From: Sphingomicrobium sediminis | GTDB taxonomy: Bacteria; Pseudomonadota; Alphaproteobacteria; Sphingomonadales; Sphingomonadaceae | Direction: 5' to 3' | NCBI RefSeq assembly: GCF_023805295.1 | Contig: NZ_JAMSHT010000001.1 | Coordinates: forward strand, 124,001-188,000 | DNA: 64,000 bases | Shown: one piece after another, positions 26,882 through 36,490 of the stretch | Layout: the number at the start of each line of letters is the position of its first letter | How positions within the stretch are numbered: position 1 is the first letter of the stretch | Notes under the pieces: generated by a model | Told to the model about the DNA's origin: nothing | Databases searched by the model: none | What the model saw: the letters and a program-made list of their open reading frames with translations, nothing else | Program-made: the position numbers and the translations under genes

Positions 26882-27331
26882 ATGGCTGGCCCGAACGAGC
26901 CCTCGATGGAAGACATTCTCGCCTCGATCAAGAAAGTGATCGCGGAGGACGGGATCGATGCGCCTGCGCGCCCTGTGGTCGAGGACAAGGCCGAAGAACA
27001 GACCGCCGAGGCGGCCAATGAGGACGTGCTCGACCTCGACGAGAGCATGGCCGATCCCGAAGATGGTGCGGGGCATGACCCCGAAACGCCGCCGGCCAAG
27101 GTCGCAAGCCTGATGGCCGAGGAAGCGACCTCGGGCGCACGCTCCAGCCTCGAACAGCTTGCCTCGATCGCGCGCGATGCGCCCGAGCAGGCCGCGGCCA
27201 ACCCGCTCGAGGACCTTGTTCGTGAAATGCTGCGCCCGATGCTCAAGCAGTGGCTCGACGAGCGCCTGCCCGGCATCGTCGACGAGCATGTGCGCGCCGA
27301 AATCAAGCGGATCACCGGACGTAAGCTTTAG
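26882..27331 (+). CDS. popZ: PopZ-family polar organising protein (DUF2497)
   Basis: A 149-residue protein of the PopZ/DUF2497 family, which forms a polar scaffold that tethers chromosome and regulators in Alphaproteobacteria. The conserved ends are present: PSMEDILASIKKVIAED near residue 7-23 and the C-terminal helices LEDLVREMLRPMLKQWLDE near 114 with HVRAEIKRI. The middle is acidic, low in complexity and proline-rich, as expected for the disordered linker. It lies upstream of valS, separated by an S9 peptidase gene. AAGGCGG or a CTATTA element 13 nt before the ATG may serve expression. Confidence 0.9.
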   Translation: MAGPNEPSMEDILASIKKVIAEDGIDAPARPVVEDKAEEQTAEAANEDVLDLDESMADPEDGAGHDPETPPAKVASLMAEEATSGARSSLEQLASIARDAPEQAAANPLEDLVREMLRPMLKQWLDERLPGIVDEHVRAEIKRITGRKL

Positions 27332-27410
27332 CGCAGCGGCGCAAATGACAGCACGCAAGCTCTAAGCGGTTTTGCTTGCGAAATGGCGCGCGAGGAGTAG
27401 CGTTCGCGCC

Positions 27411-29462
27411 ATGAAAACGACTCTCGCGCTGACCGCGCTCGCCGCCGCCCTCGTCGCCACCCAAGCCGCCGAAGCGCGGCCGCTCACCCCCGAGGACCTG
27501 GTCGGCTTTGACCGCGTCGGTGCGCCGTCCGTATCGCCCGATGGCAAATGGGCCTTGTTCTCCGTCTCCAGCGCGAAAGACGACCTTTCGGGGCGCACCA
27601 CCAGCTATCATCTCCATTCGCTCGACGGGTCGGAAGACGATCATGTCCTCGCCAATGGCAACTGGAGCTTCGGCGGCGCGCGGTTCGGCGGCGACGGAGC
27701 GATCTGGTTCGTGTCAGACCGTTCGGGATCGGACCAGGTCTATCGCATGGAGCGTTTCCAGGAGCCCGAGCAGGTCACCAACCTCGCCGCCGGCGCGATC
27801 GACGATTTCGTCCTGTCGACCGATGCCAGCAAGCTCGTGCTGATCGCCACACGCGACCTTAAATGCGAAGATTTTGTCTGCGCCAATGTGGATGTCGAAG
27901 CGGCCATGGAGGTCGAGGTCGGCAATGCGCTCGAATATGACGAAATCTTCGTGCGGCAGTGGGATACATGGGTCGAACCCGGCGTGAAGTCGCAGCTTTA
28001 CGGTTTCGAGGTCGTCGATGGTCGTGCCATCGGCACCGGCGCACCGCTCAGCCGCGATCTTGGCGGCAACACGCCCTCGCGCCCCTTTGGTGGCAGCGAG
28101 GAAATCAGTGTCGCGAATAATGGCGCGGTCTTCTTCGCACTGCGCGAAGGCGGGTCGAGCGAACCCACCTCGACCGACCTCGATATCTATGTCGCCCCGA
28201 TCGACGGGCGAGCGCCTGCGATCAACCTGACGCCCGACAATGAGGCGCACGACAATCTGCCGACCATTTCGCCCGATGGCCGCACGCTGGCCTATGTCGC
28301 GATGGAGCGGCCCGGCTATGAGAGCGACAAGTTCACAGTCATGATCCGCGATCTCGCCACCGGCGAAACGCGCGCCTTGACCGCCGATGGCTATCTTTCG
28401 GCCGGATCGATCACGTGGACGGCCGACGGCACCAGTTTGATCGTCGGTGTCGGCGAAACGATGGAGCACCCGCTCTATCGCATCAATGTCGCCTCTGGCG
28501 CGCGCGAGCGGCTCACGCAGGACGGCAATGCGGGCAATGCCGTGCCTCTGCTCAATGGCGATGTCGTCTTCACGATGAACAGCATGATGGCGCCGACCGA
28601 AATCTACCTGCTCGACGATGGCGAGATCGAGCAGCGCACTTTCTTCAATGCCGACAAGCTCGCCGAGCTCGACCCGATGGAATATGAGAAGTTCAACTTC
28701 ATCGGCGCCAATGGCGACACGGTCTGGGGCTTCCGCCTCAAGCCCGCCGATGCCGAGGAGGACCTGCCGGTCGCCTTCGTCGTCCATGGCGGTCCGCAGG
28801 GTAGCTTTGGCAATAGCTGGTCGACCCGCTGGAACCCGCGCGCGCTGACGTTCGGGAAATATGCGGTCGTCTCGATCGATTTCCACGGCTCCACCGGATA
28901 CGGGCAGGACTTCACCGACAGCATCAACCAGGATTGGGGCGGCAAGCCGTTGGAGGACCTCCAGCTGGGCCTCGCCCACGCGCTGGAGATGGACGAGCAA
29001 CTCGACGGCGACCGCATCTGCGCGCTGGGCGCCAGCTATGGCGGCTATATGATGAACTGGATTGCGGGTAATTGGTCCGACCGGTTCGACTGCCTCATCA
29101 ACCATAACGGCTTGTTCGACATGCGGGCCTTCTATTACTCGACCGAGGAATTGTGGTTCCCGCGCTGGGACATGGGCGGCTCCTATGCCGAAAATCCGGA
29201 AATGTATGAGCGCTGGAATCCCGTGAACCATGTCGACAATTGGCAGACGCCGATGCTGGTCGTGCTGGGCCTCAAGGATTATCGCGTGCCCTATACGCAG
29301 GGCCTCGGTGCCTTCACCGCGCTGCAGGAGCGCGACATTCCCTCCAAGCTGCTCGTCTTCCCCGACGAAAATCACTGGGTGCTTAACGGCGAGAACTCGA
29401 TCCGCTGGCACAATGAGGTCGAGGAATGGATGGACCGCTGGACCGCCGAGGACGGCGAATAG
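27411..29462 (+). CDS. Exported S9 family dipeptidyl/oligopeptidase
   Basis: A 683-residue serine peptidase with a signal peptide ending near AEARP (about 23). A propeller domain includes WD-like SPDGKW and ISPDGRTLAYVA repeats, then the catalytic domain with Ser in LGASYGGYMMNW near 541, Asp in VLGLKDYRVPY near 621 and His in DENHWVLNGEN near 654. The GASYGGYM elbow matches DPP/acylaminoacyl peptidase members. It is a distant paralogue of the S9 gene at 15787. A GTAGCG hexamer 14 nt before the ATG and an AGGAG at 13 nt are the only start signals. Confidence 0.92.
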   Translation: MKTTLALTALAAALVATQAAEARPLTPEDLVGFDRVGAPSVSPDGKWALFSVSSAKDDLSGRTTSYHLHSLDGSEDDHVLANGNWSFGGARFGGDGAIWFVSDRSGSDQVYRMERFQEPEQVTNLAAGAIDDFVLSTDASKLVLIATRDLKCEDFVCANVDVEAAMEVEVGNALEYDEIFVRQWDTWVEPGVKSQLYGFEVVDGRAIGTGAPLSRDLGGNTPSRPFGGSEEISVANNGAVFFALREGGSSEPTSTDLDIYVAPIDGRAPAINLTPDNEAHDNLPTISPDGRTLAYVAMERPGYESDKFTVMIRDLATGETRALTADGYLSAGSITWTADGTSLIVGVGETMEHPLYRINVASGARERLTQDGNAGNAVPLLNGDVVFTMNSMMAPTEIYLLDDGEIEQRTFFNADKLAELDPMEYEKFNFIGANGDTVWGFRLKPADAEEDLPVAFVVHGGPQGSFGNSWSTRWNPRALTFGKYAVVSIDFHGSTGYGQDFTDSINQDWGGKPLEDLQLGLAHALEMDEQLDGDRICALGASYGGYMMNWIAGNWSDRFDCLINHNGLFDMRAFYYSTEELWFPRWDMGGSYAENPEMYERWNPVNHVDNWQTPMLVVLGLKDYRVPYTQGLGAFTALQERDIPSKLLVFPDENHWVLNGENSIRWHNEVEEWMDRWTAEDGE

Positions 29463-29510
29463 CGGGAATCTCTTGAAGGGGAGGGCGGCTCTCTATAGTC
29501 GCTCTGCCCT

Positions 29511-32183
29511 ATGACCGAACTCGCCAAGACTTTCGAACCCGGCCCGATCGAGGCAAAATGGTACCAGCATTGGGAAAAGGGCGGCCTGTTTCGCCCCGAG
29601 CGCCCCGACGCGCAGGCCTATACGATCGTCAACCCGCCGCCCAACGTGACGGGCAGCCTGCATATCGGGCACGCGCTCGACAATACGCTGCAAGACATCA
29701 TGATCCGCTACGAGCGGTTGCGCGGCAAGGACGCGCTGTGGGTCGTGGGCGTCGACCATGCCGGCATCGCCACCCAGATGGTGGTCGAGCGGCAGATGGA
29801 AGCCAAACAGGACAAGCGCACCAACTATTCGCGCGAGGACTTCATCAAGAAGGTCTGGGAGTGGAAGGAAGAGAGCGGCGGTACGATTACCGGCCAGCTG
29901 CGGCGCCTCGGCTGCTCGATGGACTGGAGCCGCGAGCAGTTCACGATGGACCCGCATTTTTCCAAGGCCGTGCTCAAGGTCTTCGTCGACCTATACAATG
30001 ACGGCCTCATCTATCGCGACAAGCGACTGGTGAACTGGGACGTCAAATTGAAGACCGCCATCTCCGACCTCGAAGTCGAGACGATCGAGATGAAGGGCGG
30101 TTTCTGGCACTTCAAATATCCGCTCGCCGACGGGGTGAAGACCAGCGAGGGCAAGGACTATCTGGAAGTCGCGACGACGCGTCCGGAAACGATGCTCGCG
30201 GACATGGCGGTCGCGGTGCATCCCGAAGACGAGCGCTTTGCGTCGGTCGTGGGCAAGATGATCGATCACCCGATTACGGGGCGGAAAATCCCGGTCGTGG
30301 CGGACGAGCATGCCGATCCCGAACTGGGCTCGGGCTGCGTGAAGATCACGCCGGGCCACGACTTCAACGATTTCGACGTGGGCAAGCGCGCGGGTATGGA
30401 GCCTGCGAAGATGCTCAACATGCTCGATGGCAATGGCGATGTCTGCCAGACCGAGGACGGACTGGTGCCCGATGAATTTATCGGGCTGCATCGTTTCAAG
30501 AAGAATGGCGTCGACGGCGCACGCGAATTGGTTGTGACGCGGATGAAGGAGCTCGGCCTCCTCATCCCGCATGTCGACAAGGACGGCGAGGAACATGATG
30601 CCGAGCCGCGCACCATCCAAACGCCGTTCGGCGATCGTGGTGGTGTTGTGATTGAGCCTTGGTTGACTGATCAATGGTATGTGGATGCCGAAAAGCTCGC
30701 GGTACAGCCGATCGAGGCGGTGAAGAATGGCGACGTCGAGATCGTGCCCAAGAGCTGGGAAAAGACCTTCTTCAACTGGATGGAAAATATCCAGCCCTGG
30801 TGCGTGAGCCGGCAGCTTTGGTGGGGTCACCAGATCCCGGCCTGGTATGATGCCGACGGCAAGGCCTATGTCGCGATGAGCGAGGAAGAGGCGCAGGCCC
30901 AGGCGGGCGAGGGCGTGGCGCTGAAGCGCGACGAGGATGTGCTCGACACATGGTTCTCGTCCGGGCTTTGGCCTTTCGCGACATTGGGCTGGCCCAACCA
31001 GACCGACCTCTTGGCAAAGCATTATCCCAACGACCTGCTCGTCTCAGGCTTCGACATCCTGTTCTTCTGGGACGCGCGGATGATGATGATGGGGCGCCAG
31101 CTGACGGGTGAGAATCCGTGGCCGAAGCTCTATCTGCACGGCCTCGTGCGCGCCGCCGACGGGCAGAAAATGTCCAAGTCGAAGGGCAATGTGGTCGATC
31201 CATTGGGCCTCATCGACCAATATGGCGCCGATGCGCTGCGCTTCTTCATGGCTGCGATGGAAAGCCAGGGCCGTGACATCAAGATGGATGACAAGCGGGT
31301 CGAGGGCTATCGCAATTTCGGCACCAAGATCTGGAACGCCGCGCGTTTCCTCCAGGCCAATGGCATCGGTGGCAGCGATACGATCAGCGCGCCGAGCGCG
31401 ACAAAGCCGGTCAATCGCTGGATCATCGGCGAAGTCGTCGAGACGCTGGCCCGCCTGGAAAAAGCGTTCGAGGAATTGCGCTTCGACGGGATGGCCGATG
31501 CCATCTACCGCTTCGCCTGGGGCACCTTCTGCGACTGGTATCTCGAACTCATAAAGGGCGACATCGATGACGAGACCAAGGCGGTCGCGGCGTGGGCGTT
31601 CGACCAGATCCTCGTCATGCTCCATCCCTTCATGCCCTTCATCACCGAAGAGCTGTGGAGCGCGATGGGTGAGCGCGACTATGACCTCATCGTCGCCAAA
31701 TGGCCGGAGCCAAAGGCTGATGTGGATGCCGAGGCTAAAGCCGGCATCGACTGGACCATCGCGCTGATCAGTGAAGTGCGTGCGCTGCGTGCCGAACTCA
31801 ACATTCCGTGGAGTTCGCGCCTGACGCTGCATCCGCTGGATGGCGGCGCGACCGACGGGGCCGAGGCACTCGACCGCATGGGCAAGGCCGAATGGGGCGC
31901 GGAGATGAAGACTGCGCCATCAGGTTCTGCGCAGATCGTGGTCGCTGGCAAGAGCTATGCGGTGCCGCTGGCCGATGCCATTGATCTCGACGCCGAACGC
32001 GCGCGGCTTGCCAAGGCGGCAGAAGCAGCCGAAAAGGAGGTGAAAAGCCTCGAGGGTCGATTGAACAATCCCAATTTCGTCGAACGCGCCAAGCCCGAAG
32101 CGGTTGAAAAGGCCAAGGCCGACCATCAAGCCCGCTCGGAAGAAGCGACGCGGCTGCGCGCAGCGCTGGAGCGGCTGGGTTGA
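29511..32183 (+). CDS. valS: Valyl-tRNA synthetase
   Basis: An 890-residue class I synthetase charging tRNA-Val. The HIGH motif is in [15 protein letters not shown] near residue 42-56, the editing (CP1) domain covers about 190-390, KMSKS is in [14 protein letters not shown] near 552, and a C-terminal coiled coil (about 820-885) is seen. Length is typical for the shorter bacterial form. No Shine-Dalgarno sequence precedes the ATG; TTGAAG (29473-29478) and TATAGT (29494-29499) stand just upstream. It overlaps hemB by 4 nt. Confidence 0.97.
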   Translation: MTELAKTFEPGPIEAKWYQHWEKGGLFRPERPDAQAYTIVNPPPNVTGSLHIGHALDNTLQDIMIRYERLRGKDALWVVGVDHAGIATQMVVERQMEAKQDKRTNYSREDFIKKVWEWKEESGGTITGQLRRLGCSMDWSREQFTMDPHFSKAVLKVFVDLYNDGLIYRDKRLVNWDVKLKTAISDLEVETIEMKGGFWHFKYPLADGVKTSEGKDYLEVATTRPETMLADMAVAVHPEDERFASVVGKMIDHPITGRKIPVVADEHADPELGSGCVKITPGHDFNDFDVGKRAGMEPAKMLNMLDGNGDVCQTEDGLVPDEFIGLHRFKKNGVDGARELVVTRMKELGLLIPHVDKDGEEHDAEPRTIQTPFGDRGGVVIEPWLTDQWYVDAEKLAVQPIEAVKNGDVEIVPKSWEKTFFNWMENIQPWCVSRQLWWGHQIPAWYDADGKAYVAMSEEEAQAQAGEGVALKRDEDVLDTWFSSGLWPFATLGWPNQTDLLAKHYPNDLLVSGFDILFFWDARMMMMGRQLTGENPWPKLYLHGLVRAADGQKMSKSKGNVVDPLGLIDQYGADALRFFMAAMESQGRDIKMDDKRVEGYRNFGTKIWNAARFLQANGIGGSDTISAPSATKPVNRWIIGEVVETLARLEKAFEELRFDGMADAIYRFAWGTFCDWYLELIKGDIDDETKAVAAWAFDQILVMLHPFMPFITEELWSAMGERDYDLIVAKWPEPKADVDAEAKAGIDWTIALISEVRALRAELNIPWSSRLTLHPLDGGATDGAEALDRMGKAEWGAEMKTAPSGSAQIVVAGKSYAVPLADAIDLDAERARLAKAAEAAEKEVKSLEGRLNNPNFVERAKPEAVEKAKADHQARSEEATRLRAALERLG

Positions 32184-33166
32184 GCTTTCCCGCCACCCGG
32201 ATGCGCCGCCGCCGGCAGGCCCCGTGGATGCGCGAGATGGTGCGCGAGCATCGGCTCCACCCCAGCGACTTCATCTGGCCGCTCTTCATCTGTGAAGGTG
32301 AGGGCGAGGAACAGCCGATCGCGTCGCTGCGCGGCGTGTCGCGCTGGTCGATCGACGGCATCGTCGAGCGCGCCAAGGAAGCGGCCGATGCGGGTATTCC
32401 GGCTGTCGCGCTCTTCCCCAATACGGCGGACAAGGATCGCAGCGAGGATGCGCGCGAGGCGCTCAATCCAGACAATCTCGTCTGCCGCGCCGTACGCGGC
32501 ATCAAGGATGCGGGTATCGAGATCGGCGTGATGACCGATGTGGCGTTGGATCCCTATACCAGCCACGGCCACGACGGCCTGCTCGCCGAGGACGGTAGCG
32601 TCGACAATGACGCAACGGTCGACATCCTCGCCGCGCAAGCGCTGGTGCAGGCGGCAGCGGGTGCAGACATTGTCGCGCCCTCCGACATGATGGACGGCCG
32701 CATCGCCGCGATCCGCGACACGCTGGAAGATGGCGGCCATTCGAATACCGCGATCATGGCCTATTCGGCCAAATATGCCTCTGCGCTCTATGGCCCGTTC
32801 CGCGATGCAGTCGGCTCCGGCGATCGCCTCAAGGGTGACAAGCGCGGTTATCAGATGGACCCCGCCAACGGGATGGAAGCGCTGCAGGAAGTCGAGCTCG
32901 ACATATCCGAGGGCGCGGATTTCGTGATGGTGAAGCCGGGGATGCTCTATCTCGATATCGTCGCGCGGGTTGCCGACACGTTCGAAACGCCCGTCTTTGC
33001 CTATATGACCAGCGGGGAATTCGCGATGATCGAAGAATGCGCGGCTGCCGGGGCAGGGGACCGCGACACAATGCTGATGGAAGCGCTGACGGCCTTCAAA
33101 CGCGCCGGCGCGACGGGCATTTTGAGCTATCATGCGCTGGAGGTCGCGCGTAAGCTTCGCGCATGA
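32180..33166 (+). CDS. hemB: Delta-aminolevulinic acid dehydratase (porphobilinogen synthase)
   Basis: A 328-residue enzyme joining two 5-aminolevulinates into porphobilinogen for heme synthesis. The two catalytic lysines are in [14 protein letters not shown] near 196 and [12 protein letters not shown] near 252. The metal loop reads [14 protein letters not shown] near 118, with alanine/aspartate instead of the zinc cysteines, which marks the Mg-type HemB common in Alphaproteobacteria. TTG at 32180 overlaps the valS stop; ATG a few codons later (MRRRRQAP) is an alternative start. Overlaps mark an operon valS-hemB-permease-GNAT. Confidence 0.95.
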   Translation: MSFPATRMRRRRQAPWMREMVREHRLHPSDFIWPLFICEGEGEEQPIASLRGVSRWSIDGIVERAKEAADAGIPAVALFPNTADKDRSEDAREALNPDNLVCRAVRGIKDAGIEIGVMTDVALDPYTSHGHDGLLAEDGSVDNDATVDILAAQALVQAAAGADIVAPSDMMDGRIAAIRDTLEDGGHSNTAIMAYSAKYASALYGPFRDAVGSGDRLKGDKRGYQMDPANGMEALQEVELDISEGADFVMVKPGMLYLDIVARVADTFETPVFAYMTSGEFAMIEECAAAGAGDRDTMLMEALTAFKRAGATGILSYHALEVARKLRA

Positions 33167-34443
33167 CCGGGGGCAAGTATAAGCGCGATATGGGGACGCT
33201 GGGCGTCGCCTTCCTGACCATCAACGGGCTGATCGGCGCGGGGATTTTCGGCTTGCCCGAAATCCTCCATGACGCCGTCGGCTCGTTCGCGCCTTGGCTG
33301 CTGCTCATTGGCGGGGCGTTGGTGATGAGCATCGTCATCTGTTTTGCCGAACTGACCAAGCTGACCGACCGCTCGGGCGGACCGCAGCGCTTCGTCGCGG
33401 ACGCATTCGGACGTTTTCCGGGCTTCCAGATCGGCTGGACTTTCTATTCTGCGCGCATGTTGAGCCAGGCGGCCAACGTCACCGTGATGATCGCCTATGC
33501 AGCGGCGATCTGGCCGGCCATCGGCGATGGCTGGGCATATAGTGCAGCGATCATTGTCACATTGGGTGCGATGACCATCCTCAACATCGTGGGCCTCAAG
33601 CGGGTCGTGGCGGTGCTCGGCACGATGACCTTCCTGAAGCTCGCGCCATTGGTCATCCTGATTATCGTCGGGCTTGCGGGCGCCGCGGCACCGGGACCGG
33701 TGGTCCTGCCGCAGTTCAGCGCGATCGAGGGTATCGCGCTGGCCGCGCTCTATGCGTTCGTCGGCTTCGAAAATGCGACCATTCCGGCGGGCGAAACACG
33801 CGATCCACGCCGCGCCATGCCGCGTGCGCTGACGCTCAGCCTGGCGCTCGTCACCCTGATCTATTTTGCGTTGCAATGGGCCTACAGCCTGTCGCCGATT
33901 GCAGGCACCGGGCCTGATGCGCCAGTCGTCGAGCTGGCGCGCCTGTTCGGCGGCGATACGGGCGCGATCCTGATCGCCGCGACCATCGTGATGAGCGTGC
34001 TCGCGAACATGACCGCGGGTCACACCTCGGCCAGCAGGATGACGCCTGCGCTGGCTGATGACGGGCTGCTGCCGGCCTGGTTCGGCAAGGTGTCGCGCTG
34101 GGGCACGCCGGCCAATTCGATCGCCTTTTTCGGGGTCGGGGCCATCGCTTTCGCATTGTCGGGGACGTTCGTGGTGCTTGCCGCCATTTCGACGCTGGCG
34201 CGCCTCGTCGCCTATATCGCGTCCATCGCGGCGCTGCCGCGCCTGCGGCAGGCGGCAGGCCGACCGGCGCTCAATCCGACGATCATGATCGCGGCGCCGA
34301 TCGGGCTCGTACTCAGCATCTGGGCGACGATGCAGACCAACCAGACGCATTGGCTCACGCTCGGCGGCTTCGCGGCTGTCGGGACGATCCTCTACTTCAT
34401 CGCCCGCCGGACGCCTGACGATGTCCAAGACGTTTCGGCTTGA
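33163..34443 (+). CDS. Amino acid permease (APC superfamily)
   Basis: A 426-residue inner-membrane transporter with about 12 hydrophobic segments. The first helix holds the APC signature LTINGLIGAGIFGLP (about residue 17-31), with the unwound GAGIFG substrate site; FVGFENATIPAGETRDPRRAMP near 196-217 is typical of helix 6. Substrate is unknown. The ATG forms an ATGA overlap with hemB, and its 3' end overlaps the GNAT gene by 23 nt. Confidence 0.88.
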   Translation: MTGGKYKRDMGTLGVAFLTINGLIGAGIFGLPEILHDAVGSFAPWLLLIGGALVMSIVICFAELTKLTDRSGGPQRFVADAFGRFPGFQIGWTFYSARMLSQAANVTVMIAYAAAIWPAIGDGWAYSAAIIVTLGAMTILNIVGLKRVVAVLGTMTFLKLAPLVILIIVGLAGAAAPGPVVLPQFSAIEGIALAALYAFVGFENATIPAGETRDPRRAMPRALTLSLALVTLIYFALQWAYSLSPIAGTGPDAPVVELARLFGGDTGAILIAATIVMSVLANMTAGHTSASRMTPALADDGLLPAWFGKVSRWGTPANSIAFFGVGAIAFALSGTFVVLAAISTLARLVAYIASIAALPRLRQAAGRPALNPTIMIAAPIGLVLSIWATMQTNQTHWLTLGGFAAVGTILYFIARRTPDDVQDVSA

Positions 34444-34987
34444 GACCGAGCGCCTGATCCTGCGCGACTGGCGCGATGAGGATCGCGACCGCTTTCACCA
34501 GATCATGAACACGCCCGCCGTGATGCGCTGGCTCGGCGGCGTGATGGAAACGCCCGACAAATGGCATGCGGCGTTCGAGCGCCTGCAGCGTTATGCGCGT
34601 GATTTCGGGCATACGTTCTGGCTGGTTGAGCGCAGATCGGACGGCGAATTGCTGGGCTTTTGCGGGCTCAAGCGGATCAATTACGAGGACGCGCCCAACC
34701 AGGGCATGTGCGAGATCGGGTGGCGGTTTCGCGAAAGCGCCTGGGGGCAGGGCTTTGCGCGCGAGGCGGCAACGGCCTGCCTCGATCTCGCCTTCGACCG
34801 GTTCGGCTATGACGAGGTCACGGCGGTCACCGTCAGCGGGAATGAAGCGAGCTGGGGGCTGATGCTGCGGCTCGGCATGCGGGAGCGGCCCGATCTTGCC
34901 TATAAGGACCGCGAATATAGCCCGAAATATGGTCCGGCGCGGCAATGGGTGATGACTAAAGAAGAGTGGGACGCGCTCAGCGCCTAG
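34421..34987 (+). CDS. GNAT family N-acetyltransferase (RimJ/RimL-like)
   Basis: A 188-residue acetyltransferase. The LETERLILRDWRDED start (about residue 7-21) is typical of RimJ/L-type GNATs, and the acetyl-CoA loop region GWRFRESAWGQGFAREAA (about 101-118) contains the Q/R-x-x-G-x-G/A pattern. Alpha-amino acetylation of a protein or a small amine is possible; substrate unknown. It overlaps the permease and ends in a CTAG shared with the stop of the convergent lipoprotein gene. Confidence 0.87.
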   Translation: MSKTFRLETERLILRDWRDEDRDRFHQIMNTPAVMRWLGGVMETPDKWHAAFERLQRYARDFGHTFWLVERRSDGELLGFCGLKRINYEDAPNQGMCEIGWRFRESAWGQGFAREAATACLDLAFDRFGYDEVTAVTVSGNEASWGLMLRLGMRERPDLAYKDREYSPKYGPARQWVMTKEEWDALSA

Positions 34988-35475
34988 TTGGCGAGGCGAA
35001 TGCTCATCTCTTCGATGGTGCTGGCCTGCTGCGCATCGATCATGAGCAAGGCCTGCATGACCCGTCGCGCTGCCTCACGGTCGGCGGGTGAGGACCAGCC
35101 CTCTGCGCCGATGGGTACCGTGATCAGCTGATCGAGGTCGCCCAAGGCAATCGGAAGGGGCGCGCGTGCCACTTCGAGCAGGCTCACGGCCTCTTGGGCG
35201 GTGACCCAGCTTTCGCTCCCAGGGGGGCCGGCTACCGATACCAGCTCGAAGGTTTCGAGCAGCAGCGCCTCATAGGCCGAGATGGCGGAATTGGCGCGGG
35301 CCCTGATGTCGGCCAGCTGCGCCTCGATCGTCAGCTGCCCAAGATCTGGTTCGGCGCTGCCGACGGGGAGGCGCGGGTCGATCGCTTCGGCAGGACGCTC
35401 GGCCAGCGAGGGGCCGTTGGCGTTGGTGCCGCACGAGGCGAGGACGAAAAGGCCGAGAATGGCGAGGCTGCGCAT
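34984..35475 (-). CDS. Hypothetical lipoprotein
   Basis: A 163-residue protein with a lipobox FVLASC (cysteine near 15) after a short hydrophobic start. The mature part is mostly helical and alanine-rich, with no recognised domain. Convergent with the GNAT gene through a shared CTAG. A promoter-like TTGCCC-16-CTAGGG precedes the ATG at 35475 by 7 nt. The AGGGA in the -10 could double as a ribosome site. Confidence 0.72.
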   Translation of the reverse strand: MRSLAILGLFVLASCGTNANGPSLAERPAEAIDPRLPVGSAEPDLGQLTIEAQLADIRARANSAISAYEALLLETFELVSVAGPPGSESWVTAQEAVSLLEVARAPLPIALGDLDQLITVPIGAEGWSSPADREAARRVMQALLMIDAQQASTIEEMSIRLAN

Positions 35476-35482
35476 GCTCTGT

Positions 35483-35510
35483 CCCTAGCCAGCGCAAGGG
35501 GGAAGGGCAA
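35483..35510 (-). promoter_or_regulatory. Candidate promoter of the hypothetical lipoprotein gene
   Basis: On the minus strand TTGCCC (35510-35505), 16-bp spacer and CTAGGG (35488-35483), 7 nt before the ATG at 35475. The start point would lie at or near the start codon. Confidence 0.4.
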
Positions 35511-35538
35511 TCGGCCAGAGGTTTTTCAAAAAAACGTC

Positions 35539-35567
35539 TTGAAAGGGTGCGCCAACCCCCCTAGTGA
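35539..35567 (+). promoter_or_regulatory. Candidate tRNA-Arg promoter
   Basis: TTGAAA (35539-35544), a 17-bp spacer and TAGTGA (35562-35567) lie 15 nt before the tRNA, the right distance for a short leader. Confidence 0.5.
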
Positions 35568-35581
35568 CCCCCTCAACCCAA

Positions 35582-35658
35582 GCGCCCGTAGCTCAGCTGG
35601 ATAGAGTACCTGACTACGAATCAGGTGGTCGGAGGTTCGAATCCTTCCGGGCGCGCCA
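35582..35658 (+). tRNA. tRNA-Arg (ACG)
   Basis: A full cloverleaf of 77 nt: acceptor GCGCCCG/CGGGCGC, D arm with GCTCAGCTGGATAGAG, anticodon loop CTACGAA (anticodon ACG), variable loop and T arm GGAGGTTCGAATCCTTC, discriminator G and encoded CCA. The ACG anticodon is normally edited to ICG by TadA. Confidence 0.97.
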
Positions 35659-35668
35659 TCTTAAAGAG

Positions 35669-35710
35669 AAGGCCGCGATGCTCCCAACGGAGCGCGCGGC
35701 CTTTTTCTTT
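35669..35710 (+). terminator. Terminator downstream of tRNA-Arg
   Basis: AAGGCCGCG pairs with CGCGGCCTT, with an inner GCTCC/GGAGC extension around CAAC, then TTTTTCTTT. It lies 10 nt after the tRNA and may also serve the convergent small gene ending at 35734. Confidence 0.88.
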
Positions 35711-35733
35711 GTCTCGAATGTCGGGTTGGTCGC

Positions 35734-35892
35734 TTAGGCGGTCACGGTCTCGAACTGAGCGGCACGCTGGGCGAAGGTATCGGCAAGCATCTCGTGACGT
35801 TCGCGGGCTGCCTTGGTCACCGACCTAATGGCAAGCATGCGCTCCTGAGCAGCGCGGCGTTGGTAAAAGCGAACGTTCGATTCAATCTGCAT
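35734..35892 (-). CDS. Small hypothetical protein (52 aa)
   Basis: A 52-residue helical, charged protein beginning MQIESNVRFYQRRA and ending TFAQRAAQFETVTA, with no membrane segment or cysteine. The ATG at 35892 follows GGGGGATGGA, a convincing ribosome site at 6-10 nt, and the ORF fills the space between the tRNA terminator and the next control region. The pattern of alternating R/E/A residues fits a coiled, possibly nucleic-acid-associated peptide, but function is unknown. It was found by reading the minus strand directly. Confidence 0.65.
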   Translation of the reverse strand: MQIESNVRFYQRRAAQERMLAIRSVTKAARERHEMLADTFAQRAAQFETVTA

Positions 35893-36065
35893 TCCATCCC
35901 CCGGAAATTAGCGTGTCTGTGATCCTGCTCCGATTCGGTTCCTAACCTGACGATGCAGGAGAATGGTAAAGTGACGGTAAATTGCAAGGCAGGAATCTGG
36001 GATGCCAACATAGGTTATGTCGTTTGTCCGACATTTCACGCGGCTGTCATGAAAATCGAATGAAA

Positions 36066-36416
36066 TCAGCCGCGACGGGCGCTGTGCTCATTCAAGGTCG
36101 CAACGCGGCGACGGTCGCTCGAACGGCGACGATGGCGGCGGCGCAACGAGGCGCTGCGCAGATGCCGTGTCGGGGCCTGGTAGGGTCCCTGGACGATGGC
36201 CGGCTCAGCGGGACGGACCGCATCGAGCAACTTGGCACCGGCCACGAAGACGACGCCGAGGCAGCCCGCGCAGAGCGCGACGCCGAGCGTGCCGGGATAT
36301 TGGCCGAGATAGGCGATGCCCCGCGTCACTGCCCCCATGGCGATGGCAAAAATCACCAGATACGCTTCGAAGCGCGTCTTGATAGTGAATAGGCGGACGA
36401 CTCGTTTTAGCATCAT
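36066..36416 (-). CDS. Hypothetical two-span membrane protein
   Basis: A 116-residue protein with two hydrophobic segments (about residues 18-35 and 41-63: VIFAIAMGAVTRGIAYLG and TLGVALCAGCLGVVFVAGA) and a strongly basic C-terminal tail rich in RRR motifs that should remain cytoplasmic. No family is recognised. Start ATGs at 36416 and 36413 are both possible. A TTGGCG-16-CTTAAC motif lies upstream (CTTAAC 11 or 14 nt before the starts). Confidence 0.65.
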   Translation of the reverse strand: MMLKRVVRLFTIKTRFEAYLVIFAIAMGAVTRGIAYLGQYPGTLGVALCAGCLGVVFVAGAKLLDAVRPAEPAIVQGPYQAPTRHLRSASLRRRHRRRSSDRRRVATLNEHSARRG

Positions 36417-36490
36417 GAACAGTTAAGCAAACGGCGTGCCATTCGCCAAGTTCCGCCAAAAAGGTCTTAAGCGGGATGGTTACCTGTTTA

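Noticed and set aside
32126..33133. Minus-strand open frame across hemB
   Set aside because: hemB motifs are complete on the plus strand; the antisense frame is a low-complexity shadow.
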